From the NCBI GenBank assembly GCA_037951105.1, contig JBAMJV010003058.1, positions 1 through 64,000 on the forward strand: a stretch of 64,000 nt of DNA, read 5' to 3'. The notes beneath the pieces were generated by a model. It was not told the DNA's origin. It made no database searches and saw only the letters and a program-made list of their open reading frames with translations. The DNA is from Echinarachnius parma (Eukaryota; Echinodermata; Echinoidea; Clypeasteroida; Echinarachniidae). Made by a program: the position numbers and the translations under genes. Shown here one piece after another: positions 33,204 through 44,089 of the stretch. Each line of letters starts with the position of its first letter. Positions within the stretch are counted from its first letter, which is position 1.

Positions 33204-35030
33204 ATGGCAAGTAAGGATACTGCAGTTACTCAAAGTTTGGAATGCTGCCTATGCTTCGACTATTTCAACGAACCTAAGTTCCTGAGTTGTGGGCACACCT
33301 TTTGTAAGGAATGTTTGGACAACCTCTACAGATGTCATCCACAACAAAACCAGCTCTCTTGTCCGATTTGTCGTCAGATTACTAATATTAACAATGGAGA
33401 CATTTCTAAACTACAAAGTAACGTTCTCATTAATTATATGGTTGAGGATGTGAAATCCGCCGAAAGAAGCTGCACTGTCTGTGAAGCAAAATCTTTTGCC
33501 AAACAAATCTGCGAACAGTGTGACGAGTACATGTGTGACCCCTGCACAGCGGCTCATGGGAACTTTAAGAAGAACACAAAACATGACGTGGTTAGCATGG
33601 ACGATGTCAAGAGGGGGATGGTCAAAGTGAAGCATTTTTGTACGAAGCATCCAGAGGAAGAGAAGCTGTATGTCTGTACATTGTGTAACGTATCCATCTG
33701 CTTCAGATGTCGCGTGATTGACCACGGCAAAGCGAGTCACGAGATCAAAGAGGTGGCTGACTACAAGAAAACAATCCAGAAGCAAATCCAATCCCTTCAG
33801 ACAAAAGCTACAACTAAAATTGTGACAATCGAGGCACACGCAGAGTTAGTAAAGGAACAGAAAGCAGTTGTTGAGTTGGAACTTGATCAGAGGATAGCTG
33901 AGATCAACCAATCGTATGAAGAATTAGTGAAGCATCTCACGAGGCAACGCAATGATCTCATCGACCGATGCAAACAAGCAAAGGCTTCTCACATCGCACA
34001 ACTAGCGGAGATCAAGGAATCCGATGACATAAAGATGTGTTGCATTCGAAGTACATCTGAGCTAGTCGGCAATGGTATCAAGGCATTGCTAGAGGGGCAG
34101 AAACTGGCTGTACATAACACCATTTGTTGTGATTTGGAGAAAATGTTGGATGAAAGTAATCCTGATGCCACACAGCCCAAATCCATAGCTGACCGTGCAA
34201 AAGGGGTGAAATTCACCAAGAGCAATACTCCAACAAGTATGGGTGATTTGCAGTTTTCTGTCTGGCAGCTTGAGGAGGTGAACGCATTTCCACTCTCACA
34301 TGGCCATCCACGGGATGCAGTACCATTGCCTGATGGACGGGTGGCCGTTGGTTATTACATGGGGAAAGCGATTGAGATGTTCACTGTTGATGGGCCGCAG
34401 GAAACCGTGCTGAAGGGTGTGAAGGTACGCTGTGCATCTGTCTTGTCTGATCGTCGATATGTTGTAGGAGATACTGGTAACAATATCACACTGTACACAC
34501 AGGCATGGGAGAGGCTCAATGTTCAGTTCAACACACTCTCAATTAGGAATAGAGGACTAGGGGGCATGTGTGTAAACAGTGATGACAACATCTACGTTTT
34601 TTATAGTAAGACAAAGAAGATTGTTGCATTCCGACCAAAAGGTGGTGCGCCACATCGGGAGATACTGTGCCACGGACATGAGCCTTGGGAAATATGTCAC
34701 ATGAATCACAGCAGAAGGCTGGTAGTGTGTGATTGGTTTAAGTCAGGCAGGGTCATTGATGACACGGATGAGGAAGGCGCCATCCTTCATCATATCCAGT
34801 TGGATAGTCAGAATACACGCATTGCTGTCCTGAATGATGATAGCATACTGATTGCACGCGAGAAGGATGATCTGCTGAGTATTGAGCTGTACACAAAGGA
34901 CCTGAAGAGAATCAGAACAGTCTTGGGGGAATTTCTTCTGGCAGACAAAATGCGAAAATTGGTTGCTTTGCCCTCTGGACAGTTTGTAGTAGTATCATAT
35001 GAAAAATTCGTTGTCTTCCGGAAAATCTAA
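33204..35030 (+). CDS. TRIM-3: RING/B-box/coiled-coil/NHL-like propeller protein, 608 aa
   Basis: Intact coding exon beginning MASKDTAV, four bases after the splice acceptor. The RING has the same C3HC4 spacing as TRIM-2 (ECCLCFDYF, CGHTFCKECL, CPICRQ). B-box1 is two residues shorter between its second and third cysteines, and two extra residues (LQFSVWQLEE) before the propeller restore the total to 608. B-box2 (HFCTKHPEEEKLYVC onward) is complete. The coiled coil spans about 185-300 and the six propeller blades about 360-608. It is the most divergent of the three intact copies in the RING and B-box1, and closest to TRIM-1 in the coiled coil. Expected role: E3 ubiquitin ligase, with the propeller as binding module; partners unknown. 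The reading upstream of this ATG is intron. Confidence 0.93.
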   Translation: MASKDTAVTQSLECCLCFDYFNEPKFLSCGHTFCKECLDNLYRCHPQQNQLSCPICRQITNINNGDISKLQSNVLINYMVEDVKSAERSCTVCEAKSFAKQICEQCDEYMCDPCTAAHGNFKKNTKHDVVSMDDVKRGMVKVKHFCTKHPEEEKLYVCTLCNVSICFRCRVIDHGKASHEIKEVADYKKTIQKQIQSLQTKATTKIVTIEAHAELVKEQKAVVELELDQRIAEINQSYEELVKHLTRQRNDLIDRCKQAKASHIAQLAEIKESDDIKMCCIRSTSELVGNGIKALLEGQKLAVHNTICCDLEKMLDESNPDATQPKSIADRAKGVKFTKSNTPTSMGDLQFSVWQLEEVNAFPLSHGHPRDAVPLPDGRVAVGYYMGKAIEMFTVDGPQETVLKGVKVRCASVLSDRRYVVGDTGNNITLYTQAWERLNVQFNTLSIRNRGLGGMCVNSDDNIYVFYSKTKKIVAFRPKGGAPHREILCHGHEPWEICHMNHSRRLVVCDWFKSGRVIDDTDEEGAILHHIQLDSQNTRIAVLNDDSILIAREKDDLLSIELYTKDLKRIRTVLGEFLLADKMRKLVALPSGQFVVVSYEKFVVFRKI

Positions 35031-35085
35031 ACATCACAATGGATCAGGCCCGTCGGAGCCGCTACGGTTAGTACGGATCTGACCG

Positions 35086-35222
35086 TACCACTTTTCAGCC
35101 AAAAGAAAAAAGAGGAAAAAAGAGAGAGAGGGAGAATAAAAGAGAAGAGAAAGGAAGGAGGGAGAGGGAGAAGAAAAGAAAAGAGTAAAGAAGAGAGAAG
35201 GTGGGAGGATGATTGAAAGATG
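35086..35222 (+). repeat. Polypurine (GA-rich) tract after TRIM-3
   Basis: About 130 bases made almost entirely of A and G, 60 bases after the stop codon, probably within the 3' untranslated region. It replaces the sequence shared by the 3' ends of TRIM-1, -2 and -4. Such tracts can form triplex DNA. No gene. Confidence 0.85.
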
Positions 35223-35316
35223 TCATGTAGGCTGATCGTAACCATCTTATGGGGGATTTACTGTATGTCTTTGAAACAGCTCAGTAGTATGTGAAACGTC
35301 ACTATGGATAAATGCA

Positions 35317-35322
35317 AATAAA
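35317..35322 (+). terminator. Candidate polyadenylation signal of TRIM-3
   Basis: AATAAA about 290 bases after the stop codon, in sequence not shared with the other copies. Position is plausible, but there is no other support. Confidence 0.4.
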
Positions 35323-35734
35323 GAACAAATGCACAATTTATATAAAAATGAATATTTATATACCAAACCGATTAGAATGCTTAATGTGCGAAATCGGGTG
35401 CCTATAAACGAATTTGAATGTTGATTGAGGTACAGATTTATTGCTCTTCATCCCCAGCGCGAAATTGAATGACGATTGTGCAGTGTTAATTTGAATGAAC
35501 AGGAGTACAAATTTATATGCCTATTAACGAATTTGAATGATCTTAAAGTGAAAATGAATATAGCGAACAGCACGTGAAGAAAAATTGCTTTAATTTGAAT
35601 GATCGAATCGTCAGTTTGGATGCTATGTTGACGAATTTGACCGGGAAAACCGATGATAATTGTGGGGCCCCACAATTTTTAAATTTTGAACCAGCCATTA
35701 ATTTGTTAAATATTTGTTAATTATCTCTCTATCT

Positions 35735-35972
35735 TATCACTATTTCAACAAAATGTCACATGCAAAATATTTTATTTAACATGGTTGAAACCAATGAGTG
35801 TTTACAGAGCGCCCTCTTGAGTTTTAATGGCTCATTTTGTAATGTTTTATTCATTTCGAGCATGGTGGAGTTACAACTATTAGTTTGTAATGTAATGGTG
35901 CAGATTTTGGTTACTAACATTCAGTTTGACCAAAACTGTACTCTCTTTACCAGAACTCAACTATCCCTTTAA
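35735..35972. mobile_element. Truncated copy of the TTAA MITE found at 18962
   Basis: Shares GAGCGCCCTCTTG, TTTTAATGGCTC, CGAGCATGGTGGAG and the terminal CCCTTTAA (ending 35972) with 18962-19429. The left terminus is missing. Confidence 0.65.
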
Positions 35973-37764
35973 GTCATGATTTCTTTAATTTAGTATTATC
36001 AAATTTCCTTCCAAGGTATGCACCAGATTGTATTATTTCGAGTGAAATTTGCAAATTATAATTTCTCTATTCCGCTTTCTCCCCTTTCTCTATCGCTTTC
36101 CCTATCAATCATAAACAGACGTTTTAATTGTATATACATGTACTGTATCTATTTGTGAGACCCCAAGGAAGAACAGCGGTTTTGTCTTTTTAATTCTGCT
36201 GAATTGGGTCAATCCCCCGTTGCATTTATTGTTGTGATTTCGGAAATAAACAAACAAACAAAATGTATATTTACTCTCAGGATTCATTTGCAAGATGAAC
36301 TTGTTAAATTGACATGTCTTTCACTGTGCGGTGAATCAATGTGTCATATAAGGATTTTCCTCAAAGCAGACAGACAAATATTGCATCCTGGGCAGCATAA
36401 CTGAATCTGCTAGTCCATTGATGAAGTATGAATTATTGCATTCATGTTGGATATTGAATACAATTAAATGAGATTATCATTTTGCAGAGCATTCAGAAAT
36501 CATGAAAAAATAATTAATTCAATCGAACTGTATGATAATAATCTTTCGTGATCACATTATACCGTACAATATTGTACATACTGCATTTACTTAAACAAAT
36601 TTATCATGTTTTTCATCATTATGTATCACAAAGAGATTAGTAAACTTTATGACGTTTTATATCTGAATATGCTCAAAGTCTTATTGCATCTCTCTGCATT
36701 GTACAGTGTACTAGTTATTTGCAAAGATACAACATCTCTGTTATCAATCGTTATCTCATATTTGCACCAAATAACATGGTTATATGTTGTTCTTTGCTCT
36801 CTGTAAGTGCTTGCTATGGAAACTCTTTTCTATTGCTAATCATCATGGTTCCAAGATAAATAAGTTTGCCTATATTTTCACTATTATCAAAACAATTTGC
36901 CTGAAATGTTTATTATATTTAAAATGTATTGTACATTGTATACTTGCTTACGTGCAAACCTGCCACATTTATTTTATTGCTTGTTATCTAAAATGTTCTA
37001 ATGGTTTAAACACTGGAAAAGGAGATAACATTCATCATACATGGGTTAGTATATACTCATGGTATGTGCTTATTACAAATTACAAGTTATATCATCTTGT
37101 TTACCTTGTCTACTAATTATTTTACACTTGCATATGTACAGGAAAAGTAAATATTGCATTAAGAAATATAGTTTGATGCTACAATAATTTCATTATCACA
37201 ATATGCCTGAAAGAATCTAACTATATTAAATTTTGGATTGTTTTTATACACAAACATTTCCATTATTACCTAATGAAACAAGAAAATATAGATATGTATT
37301 ATTATATTCACGCATGTTGTTTTGTTTCATTATGTAAAGCTTACCACACTTTGATGGTAAAACAATACTTTTTAGTGGCCGAATCAAATTGCTGATGGCC
37401 ATGTGTGACTTGGGCCACCGCTTAATAAGATAAGCCCTGTAGGAGGTATTGATGGTACTTGCTTGACAGGGTCGCCATGGAAACAAATTAATGTCTAGCT
37501 CCGATGTATCCATATGCCTTGTAAACATGAATCTTATAATAAATCATTCAATATTGAAACGAATAATTAAAAATGTCATTATCTCTTATGAAATGATTGT
37601 TGTCCTCTTCTTTGAAGTATTAAAATGATGACACAATGATGCAGTTTGATATAATTATAATAAGAATATTGTTGTATACATTTTGATGAATAAATCAGAT
37701 GACAAACATACTTTTGTACATTATAGATTATTTTTGCTGGTATATTTGTATGTGTTTTTGTGCA

Positions 37765-37766
37765 TA

Positions 37767-37819
<53 letters not shown>

Positions 37820-37850
37820 TGTGTTTGTGTGTGTGTGTGGGGGGGTTCTC
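37765..37850 (+). repeat. (GT)n microsatellite
   Basis: Nearly pure TG dinucleotides followed by a short G run, the counterpart of 8955 in duplicate A. Long open frames across it are repeat artefacts. Confidence 0.95.
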
Positions 37851-39734
37851 TGTTTGTGTTTCGTTGTATATGGGTGTGTATGTTTATATATGTGTTTATG
37901 TGCATGTGTATGTGTGTGTGTTTTAATGTGCAGATGTGTATGTGTGTATGTAATTATGTATGTATGTATATGTCATATATGAACTTGTGTATGTGGCTGT
38001 GCTTGCACGTGTGTGTTCGTATTTATGATAAAAAGACATGCAAAGCAGAAAACAAATATGCGATAAATTTGTCATATTTAGTAAAATCGTACATGTGTGT
38101 CTTATTTGGCAAGTTGATGTCTGAATACGATGAAGAATAAGGACAGGAAAGTTATATACCAGCCATGTGAAGGGATTCTCTCCAATATTTACCATTAAAA
38201 ACTTTGATCAAATACGTATTTGATCAAAATCTTGAACTTCTAACCCCAAAGCATCAAAATATATTTATTGGATAGTACATTATATTGTATTTACATTTAA
38301 TGCTTTTCGTTAGTGCAAAGTAATAATAATATAATATACTCGATTTATTTATCGCATAATGTGATTAGTCATGCATGTATATTGACCCTCGACCCTACTC
38401 TAACCCTTATCATATTGATATCGCTTAATGCTAAGCCTTTAAAATTAAATTTGGAACTACATTTAGGCAAGATGCGAGTAGAATAAACGGGTATCATTCT
38501 GAACAACGGGAACAGTCAGCAACGCCACCTAGTGTTTGTAACTGAATAGCCGGGACCCTGCACAGAACAATGAGTCATAGCGGGTACAAATATGATGTGC
38601 TGCAACAGACTACTCCACTTATATGTAATGCACATTGTTTACACATGCTGCAGAACTCTCATACAGCACAGGTGAGGGTGGAAAAGGGGGCTTAGGTCCC
38701 CATTAAAAACACAATGCCAACATGTCCCCACCCGCGAATGCGCGATAATCTACTTAAGAAAAAACACCCCCTCTTCCCGAAAATTATTAATAGCAGTTTA
38801 ACACCTTGCCAAAGGCTTGCCGACGTGGCAACAACTCATGTACTTGCGTAGTGATTGTTTTTATAAGGAGCAGGTTAAATGAGTAGCGAAAAAGTAGACA
38901 ATATCTCTAGGGCATCTCTAGGTCTGACGATATCTCTCTTCATGCATGCAGGCAATGTACATACATTTATAAATTAAAGGAACTAAAGAATACAACGTAC
39001 TTTGACATTTATTCCATAGTTGATGACTTGTAAAAGAGGTCTGCCGAAAAAAAAACTACATGGAAATAAACACAGTAGTGATTTTAGACTAATTTACTGA
39101 TGCTAAATCTCACTTAGCAGGCAGTTTACGCCCCGCCCACCTTTAGGGTCCAGAATCGGCAGCGTGATTAACATGTGATTAACAATTCATTGGCTTACGT
39201 CATCTACAGAATTTAGTTCATTACTCCGTTCTTTAGATGACGTCACATTTTGGCGATTTAAAAGGGGCGTTTCCAGGACAAGTATATATTCACTAATTAC
39301 CCCAACATTTATTGATTTCATGGGAAATGACTGCCAAATTCTTTTTGTTGAGGAAAAATTACGTATAGAGAGCCTAATTGTGGAAATTAGGCCATCTAGA
39401 CGCTGTAGTTCCTTTAAGTACGGTATTAAATAGTGGTTACTCTAGACGATAGTCGATATATCGATCTCATAGGACTGTACAGTAAAACCTGTATAACATG
39501 ATAACACAAGGGAAACCGCAAACAAATGGGGCCTCATTCTCTAGGGAGGTCGCCTTTATAGACTGATTGATACAAAAACAAATAGTTTGCTTTATTTCAA
39601 CGACAACACATGACTGAGGAAGTAAAATTCGTATTTCAGGATACAAGCAAAAACATGTAAGGTAAAGTGAGCATTAGAGAGCCGAGGCCACTACTATGTC
39701 AGGATAAACTAATTATTCACATGGAAGTGTTATA

Positions 39735-39972
39735 GCGTGGTTGGATAAGCACTTGAATAAGTCGAGTTTGAAACCTACCGATACCCCAGCATTTGTGTCC
39801 TTCAGCAAGACACTTCATCCACATTGCCGCTCCCAACCCAGGTGTAATAAATAGGTACTCTGCATGCGGGGAAGAGGGTTTGTAAAATATGAGTGCACGG
39901 TATAGTACGACCTGCTGAAATGCTCCCATGTGAGTTGATATAGTGCACAATACAATATAAGTGCTGGATTGA
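39735..39972 (+). mobile_element. tRNA-derived SINE (copy C)
   Basis: Counterpart of 10891-11131, with the same tRNA-like head GCGTGGTTGGATAAGCACTT and only a few base differences, so it was inserted before the duplication. Confidence 0.6.
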
Positions 39973-40319
39973 TTGTTGGTGTGTATCTGATGGCTCGACT
40001 AATAATATGCAAGTTCTCGGAGAACAGTGCAATTGCAATGGCACTGGGAAGGCTTTCCTGGAAAACAAGACTTTAAAAAAAATGGTTGTCGTCATCCCCT
40101 CTCTTTTGTCATCTTTCCTTTTTAGCAATTGAAATTAGCAGTTTTAGCAATGAAATGAGCAACGGAAAAGGGGCTTCCCTATTTTTTATTTATATTATAT
40201 ATTTTGGTCAGTTTCCCTGTTTGAAATTATATGTAATCATTCACACATAATTATTAAACCTTATTAATTGCATGCTGACTGTGCTTGCATGCTAATGATG
40301 TGGGATGCTAAATTTGGTG

Positions 40320-40667
40320 CAGCATTTCATATTGGAGCTTAGATGTTGTGACATACAAGTTGTGTATAGTGTCATGGCAACAGCATTATACACCTTTATA
40401 TACCCGCAGCTATTGCGCTGTTCTGCTGTACACAGCAATCGACATGTTTAATACAACATTGGTGTGTATAATGCGTCACCTACCTACCAATATCGTGCAG
40501 AGAATAACCAGTATCAATACACCCTTTTTCAACTTGATGTTGGATCATTTATATAGCTGTGATGACATAATATTGTTGAAGGAAATTATAACTAAACACT
40601 TGATGACAGCAATGTTTGGATGAAAAAGGGAAATATTTTCAATTCAGCGCGGAAGCTTGGAATATGT
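40320..40667 (+). other. Orphan non-coding first exon with GT donor
   Basis: GCTTGGAATAT/GTGAGTTT with donor GT at 40666-40667, nearly identical to the TRIM-2 first exon region at 11462-11826. No TRIM coding exon lies between here and 60668, so either the coding exon of this unit was lost or the duplication did not include it. The left edge is indicative. Confidence 0.6.
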
Positions 40668-40850
40668 GAGTTTTGTTTATTTCAATGACCTCATTATAGA
40701 TAAGGAATTACATTTTATATTTCATAATACAGGTGAATTGTAACATTTTTGTTTGGATTTCACACCAATTTATGGACGACAGTATTCTTGACTGGCAGTA
40801 GGGATAACCTACTTTCTTTTAGAAAACTGTTAATATATAGATGTGTATTT

Positions 40851-41185
40851 ATAATAATAATAATAATAACATAATATATTACATTTATATAGAGCTTAAT
40901 ACAATGTTTCTAAGCGCTTTATTATTACCCTTGGTCATCAGGTACAGGTCAAACCCGCACAATTATCTTGCGCACCATCTCAACTCCCTGGGGAGCATAC
41001 TAGCCCAGCAGCGCACCGGGCGCTGAAGGCTAATTAACACCCGACCAAGTACCCATTTATACTCCTGGGTAGAGAGCAGCAATGTTGATTAATTGTCTTG
41101 CTGAAGGACAAACGGAGTGTGCTGGGTTCGAACTCGGGATCTCGAGATCAGAAAGCGCGCGCTCTACCGATCTTGCCACACCACG
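40851..41185 (-). mobile_element. tRNA-derived SINE with ATT tail (copy C)
   Basis: Counterpart of 12010-12335, with the same tRNA-like head on the minus strand, the B box GAGTTCGAACCC and the ATT tail. A short insertion (GCGCTGAAG, about 41019-41028) distinguishes it from copy A. Confidence 0.75.
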
Positions 41186-41251
41186 TTATTTGGTAGACAA
41201 ATAACATATTTAAAGGGACTAAGTAACACTGAAAACCTAAACTGGTAAGCT

Positions 41252-41745
41252 GGACTAGCTTAAATCTAGTCCAGATGGTGTCCATCTGGACTAGTTTTAA
41301 GTTAGTCCGGCTTGCTGGACTAACATGGCGGACTAACTTTGGCTTAGTCCAGCGTGCTGGACTAGCATTGCGCTAATCGCTCGACTAGCTTAAAGCTAGT
41401 CGGTCGACTAGTTTTATGTTAGTCCAGCATGCTGGACTAGCATCAGCTAGTCGCTCGACTAGCTTAAAGCTAGTCCAGATGGTGCCCAGCTGGACTAGTT
41501 TGATGTTAGTCCATCTGGCTGGAGTAACATCAAACTAGTCCAACTGGGCACCATCTGGACTAGCTTTAAGCTAGTCAGTAACTAGTCGAGCGACTAGTTT
41601 TATGTTAGTCCAGCATGCTGGACTAGCATCAGCTAGTCGAGCGACTAGTTTCATGTTATTCCAGCATGCTGGACTAGCATCAGCTATAGTCGCTCGACTA
41701 GCTTAAAGCTAGTCAAACGACTAGTTGGACTAGTTTGATGTTATT
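41252..41745. repeat. Palindromic CTAG-rich array (long allele)
   Basis: Same modules as 12395-12650 but about twice as long, with extra units such as CCATCTGGACTAG and AGCTGGACTAG and repeated GCGACTAGTTT blocks. The flanks match duplicate A on both sides, so the difference is expansion or contraction since duplication. Confidence 0.85.
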
Positions 41746-41861
41746 TGTCCAGTCAGACCTGCATGTTGGCAAATGCCCTTTTTTCCAGACCATGTTGTCT
41801 CATTTCAGCTGGCTACATCAATCTAATCACAGACTGTACCCAAACCGATCACAGGCATATA

Positions 41862-42748
41862 CACCGTGTCCCAGAAAAAACGAAACCGGGTTTCGTGGCA
41901 GAAATTTTCTGTCATAATGAATAATTTAATTGATGATATATATATGCCTGGAAAGCTCTGTGTCTCTTCTTTCATTTGATGTGCAACTTATGGCACATAC
42001 TTCAAGCATGACTGAATTAGAACAATAGAAAGTGGTGTTACCAATATTCAATTTGCACGCATAAATTTGAAGTTTGGGTGAGTTTTAAGAGTTGTAAACG
42101 TACTTATTTTTAAAAAGGACAAACACCACATACAAATTCATATTTTTATCTTTTACATGACACCTCATGCTAAAAAAATAAATGATTTATGCCAGAGAAC
42201 GAGTACAATGAAAACATGCCTGATTTCTGCCCGAATGAGTGAAAGTTGAGTAAGAAGTCGCTCAGCTTTCCTGACTAGCAGCTGACAATGGACTTTGATG
42301 CATGAGTGAATTTACACAAACATGGGGATCAGGAAACGGGCTATATCAGGAAAGTTACTCATTTGGGCTGGAATCAAGCATGTTTTCATTGTATTCGTTC
42401 TCTGGCATATATAATTTATTTTTTAATCATGAGGTGTCATATAAAAGATAAAATTATGAATTTTCATGCGGTGTCTGTCCTTTTTCAAAATAAGTACGTT
42501 TACTACTCTTAAAACTCTCCCCAAAACATCACCCAAACTTGCAATTTCTGCGCGCCAATTGAATTTTGGTAACACCACTTTCTATCGTTCTAATTCAGTC
42601 ATGCGTGAATTATGTGCCATAAGTTGTATATCAAATAAAAAAAGAGACACATAGCTTTTCAGACATATATATATCATCAAGGAAATTATTCATTATAACA
42701 TAACATTTCTGCCATGAATCCCGGTTTCGTTTTTTCTGGGACACGGTG
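41862..42748. mobile_element. 887-base fully palindromic MITE with TA duplication
   Basis: Termini CACCGTGTCCCAGAAAAAAC at both ends (inverted), flanked by TA at 41860-41861 and 42749-42750. Apart from a short centre near 42270 the two halves, each about 420 bases, are reverse complements with scattered differences. The equivalent point of duplicate A (near 12752) is uninterrupted. No coding capacity; TA suggests Tc1/mariner mobilisation. Confidence 0.88.
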
Positions 42749-42750
42749 TA

Positions 42751-44088
42751 TATTCTTAAATATGCAAACCACCCAAAGTTATTTGCTTAGTATGTAATAA
42801 TTACAAATGCTTTGAACATTTGAACAGGAAAGAACTATCATCACAAATTTATTTTCCCCAAAATATCATGCTTCTTTAGTGGTCATTTGAAAACATACCA
42901 TATTGCAATACAAATCAACAAATTCTAAGTTGTATAATCTTATATTATCATGTCTACTTACATGATCTCATTATATATTCTATATTTGTTTGTAAACAAA
43001 TATTGTATGTGAATTTAATAGAAAAAGGAATGCAATTTTATTTTCGTGCATATCTTGTTGGTTTGTAAATGGTACAATTGCAATGATGTATAAGCCTTAC
43101 TCTTTGATCATAACAATACTTTTTAGTGGCCATATGAAATTTCTGGTGGCCATTGGGTCTTGGGCCACCACTTAAGATAAGCCTTGTGGGAGGTCCGGGC
43201 GATACCTGCTTGACAGGGTCACCATGGAAACAAGTTAATGTCTAGCCCTGCTATAACCTACGGTATGCCTTGTACATTTGTATGGAAACATACCAATATG
43301 AATGAATGATAGATCATTTAATATAAAACAATAATGATAAATTGCATTATCTTTTGCAAAACAGTTGTTATGCTCTCATTTAGTTTAGTAACAACTCTCA
43401 ACTCTAAATAGAAATGTTTGTCTACCAACATTGTTGTACAAATGTTGATGAATACATTCATTAGATATACAATATCTTTATACATTATAGAAACAATTAT
43501 TGTATATTTTCTGTGTTTTTATTCATGTGTATAATCAGGTGGGGGTGTATGTTTCTTTGTGTGTGGGGTGTGAGTGTTAATGTGCATGCATGTTTGTTGA
43601 TGTGATTACAAGTGTCACACTGGCGTACCCAGGACTTTTTTTAAAGGGGGGGGGGGGGTTCTTCAGAACAAATTCTGTTCTAGAAGCTGAGACCAACAAT
43701 TTTCGACGTTTTCGAGGCCGATTTGTCAACCATTGTAAATGTCCAATTATTCTAACTTGTAGGTCAACAGCCAATCAGCACGGAGCATTCGAGCTGTTAC
43801 AGTGGTAGTTGCATCAATTGGTCTAGTTTGTATGTAATAAAAATGTTTTAAATTCTACATACAATCCGCATTAGTATTGAATAAGTTTTAGTAGTCGTAG
43901 AGGTCTTAAGGATAGTGCCCTTCTTCCTAGGACTGCGTCTTCATATTCAGTAAAACATTCCATATACCACATCAGGTTAATGCAATGTTGAAATTGACGC
44001 TGATAAAGGCTTCAAATGATGCCAGAAAAAATTGCTTTGTAATATAACTATCACCCTCATTTCTTTTCTATTCTGAAACATGGATCTA
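42751..44088 (+). repeat. TRIM-unit intergenic remnant (unit D), no gene
   Basis: Matches 8510-8690, 21230-21420 and 37350-37520 (GGCCATTGGGTCTTGGGCCACC and TGACAGGGTCACCATGGAAAC). Near 43619 it also holds a 'TGGCGTACCCAGGACTTTTT' plus poly-G repeat end that recurs near 57952. It is a further partial copy of the intergenic unit without coding sequence. Confidence 0.65.
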
Positions 44089-44089
44089 A

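Larger units (their letters stand above)
36270..41859 (+). repeat. Segmental duplicate C
   Basis: Direct repeat of duplicate A (7440-12756), in the same order: intergenic DNA, GT microsatellite, + strand SINE, first exon with donor, minus strand SINE, CTAG array. The copy ends where a MITE is inserted at 41862. No TRIM coding exon follows; the next is 19 kb away and has its own first exon. Confidence 0.85.
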
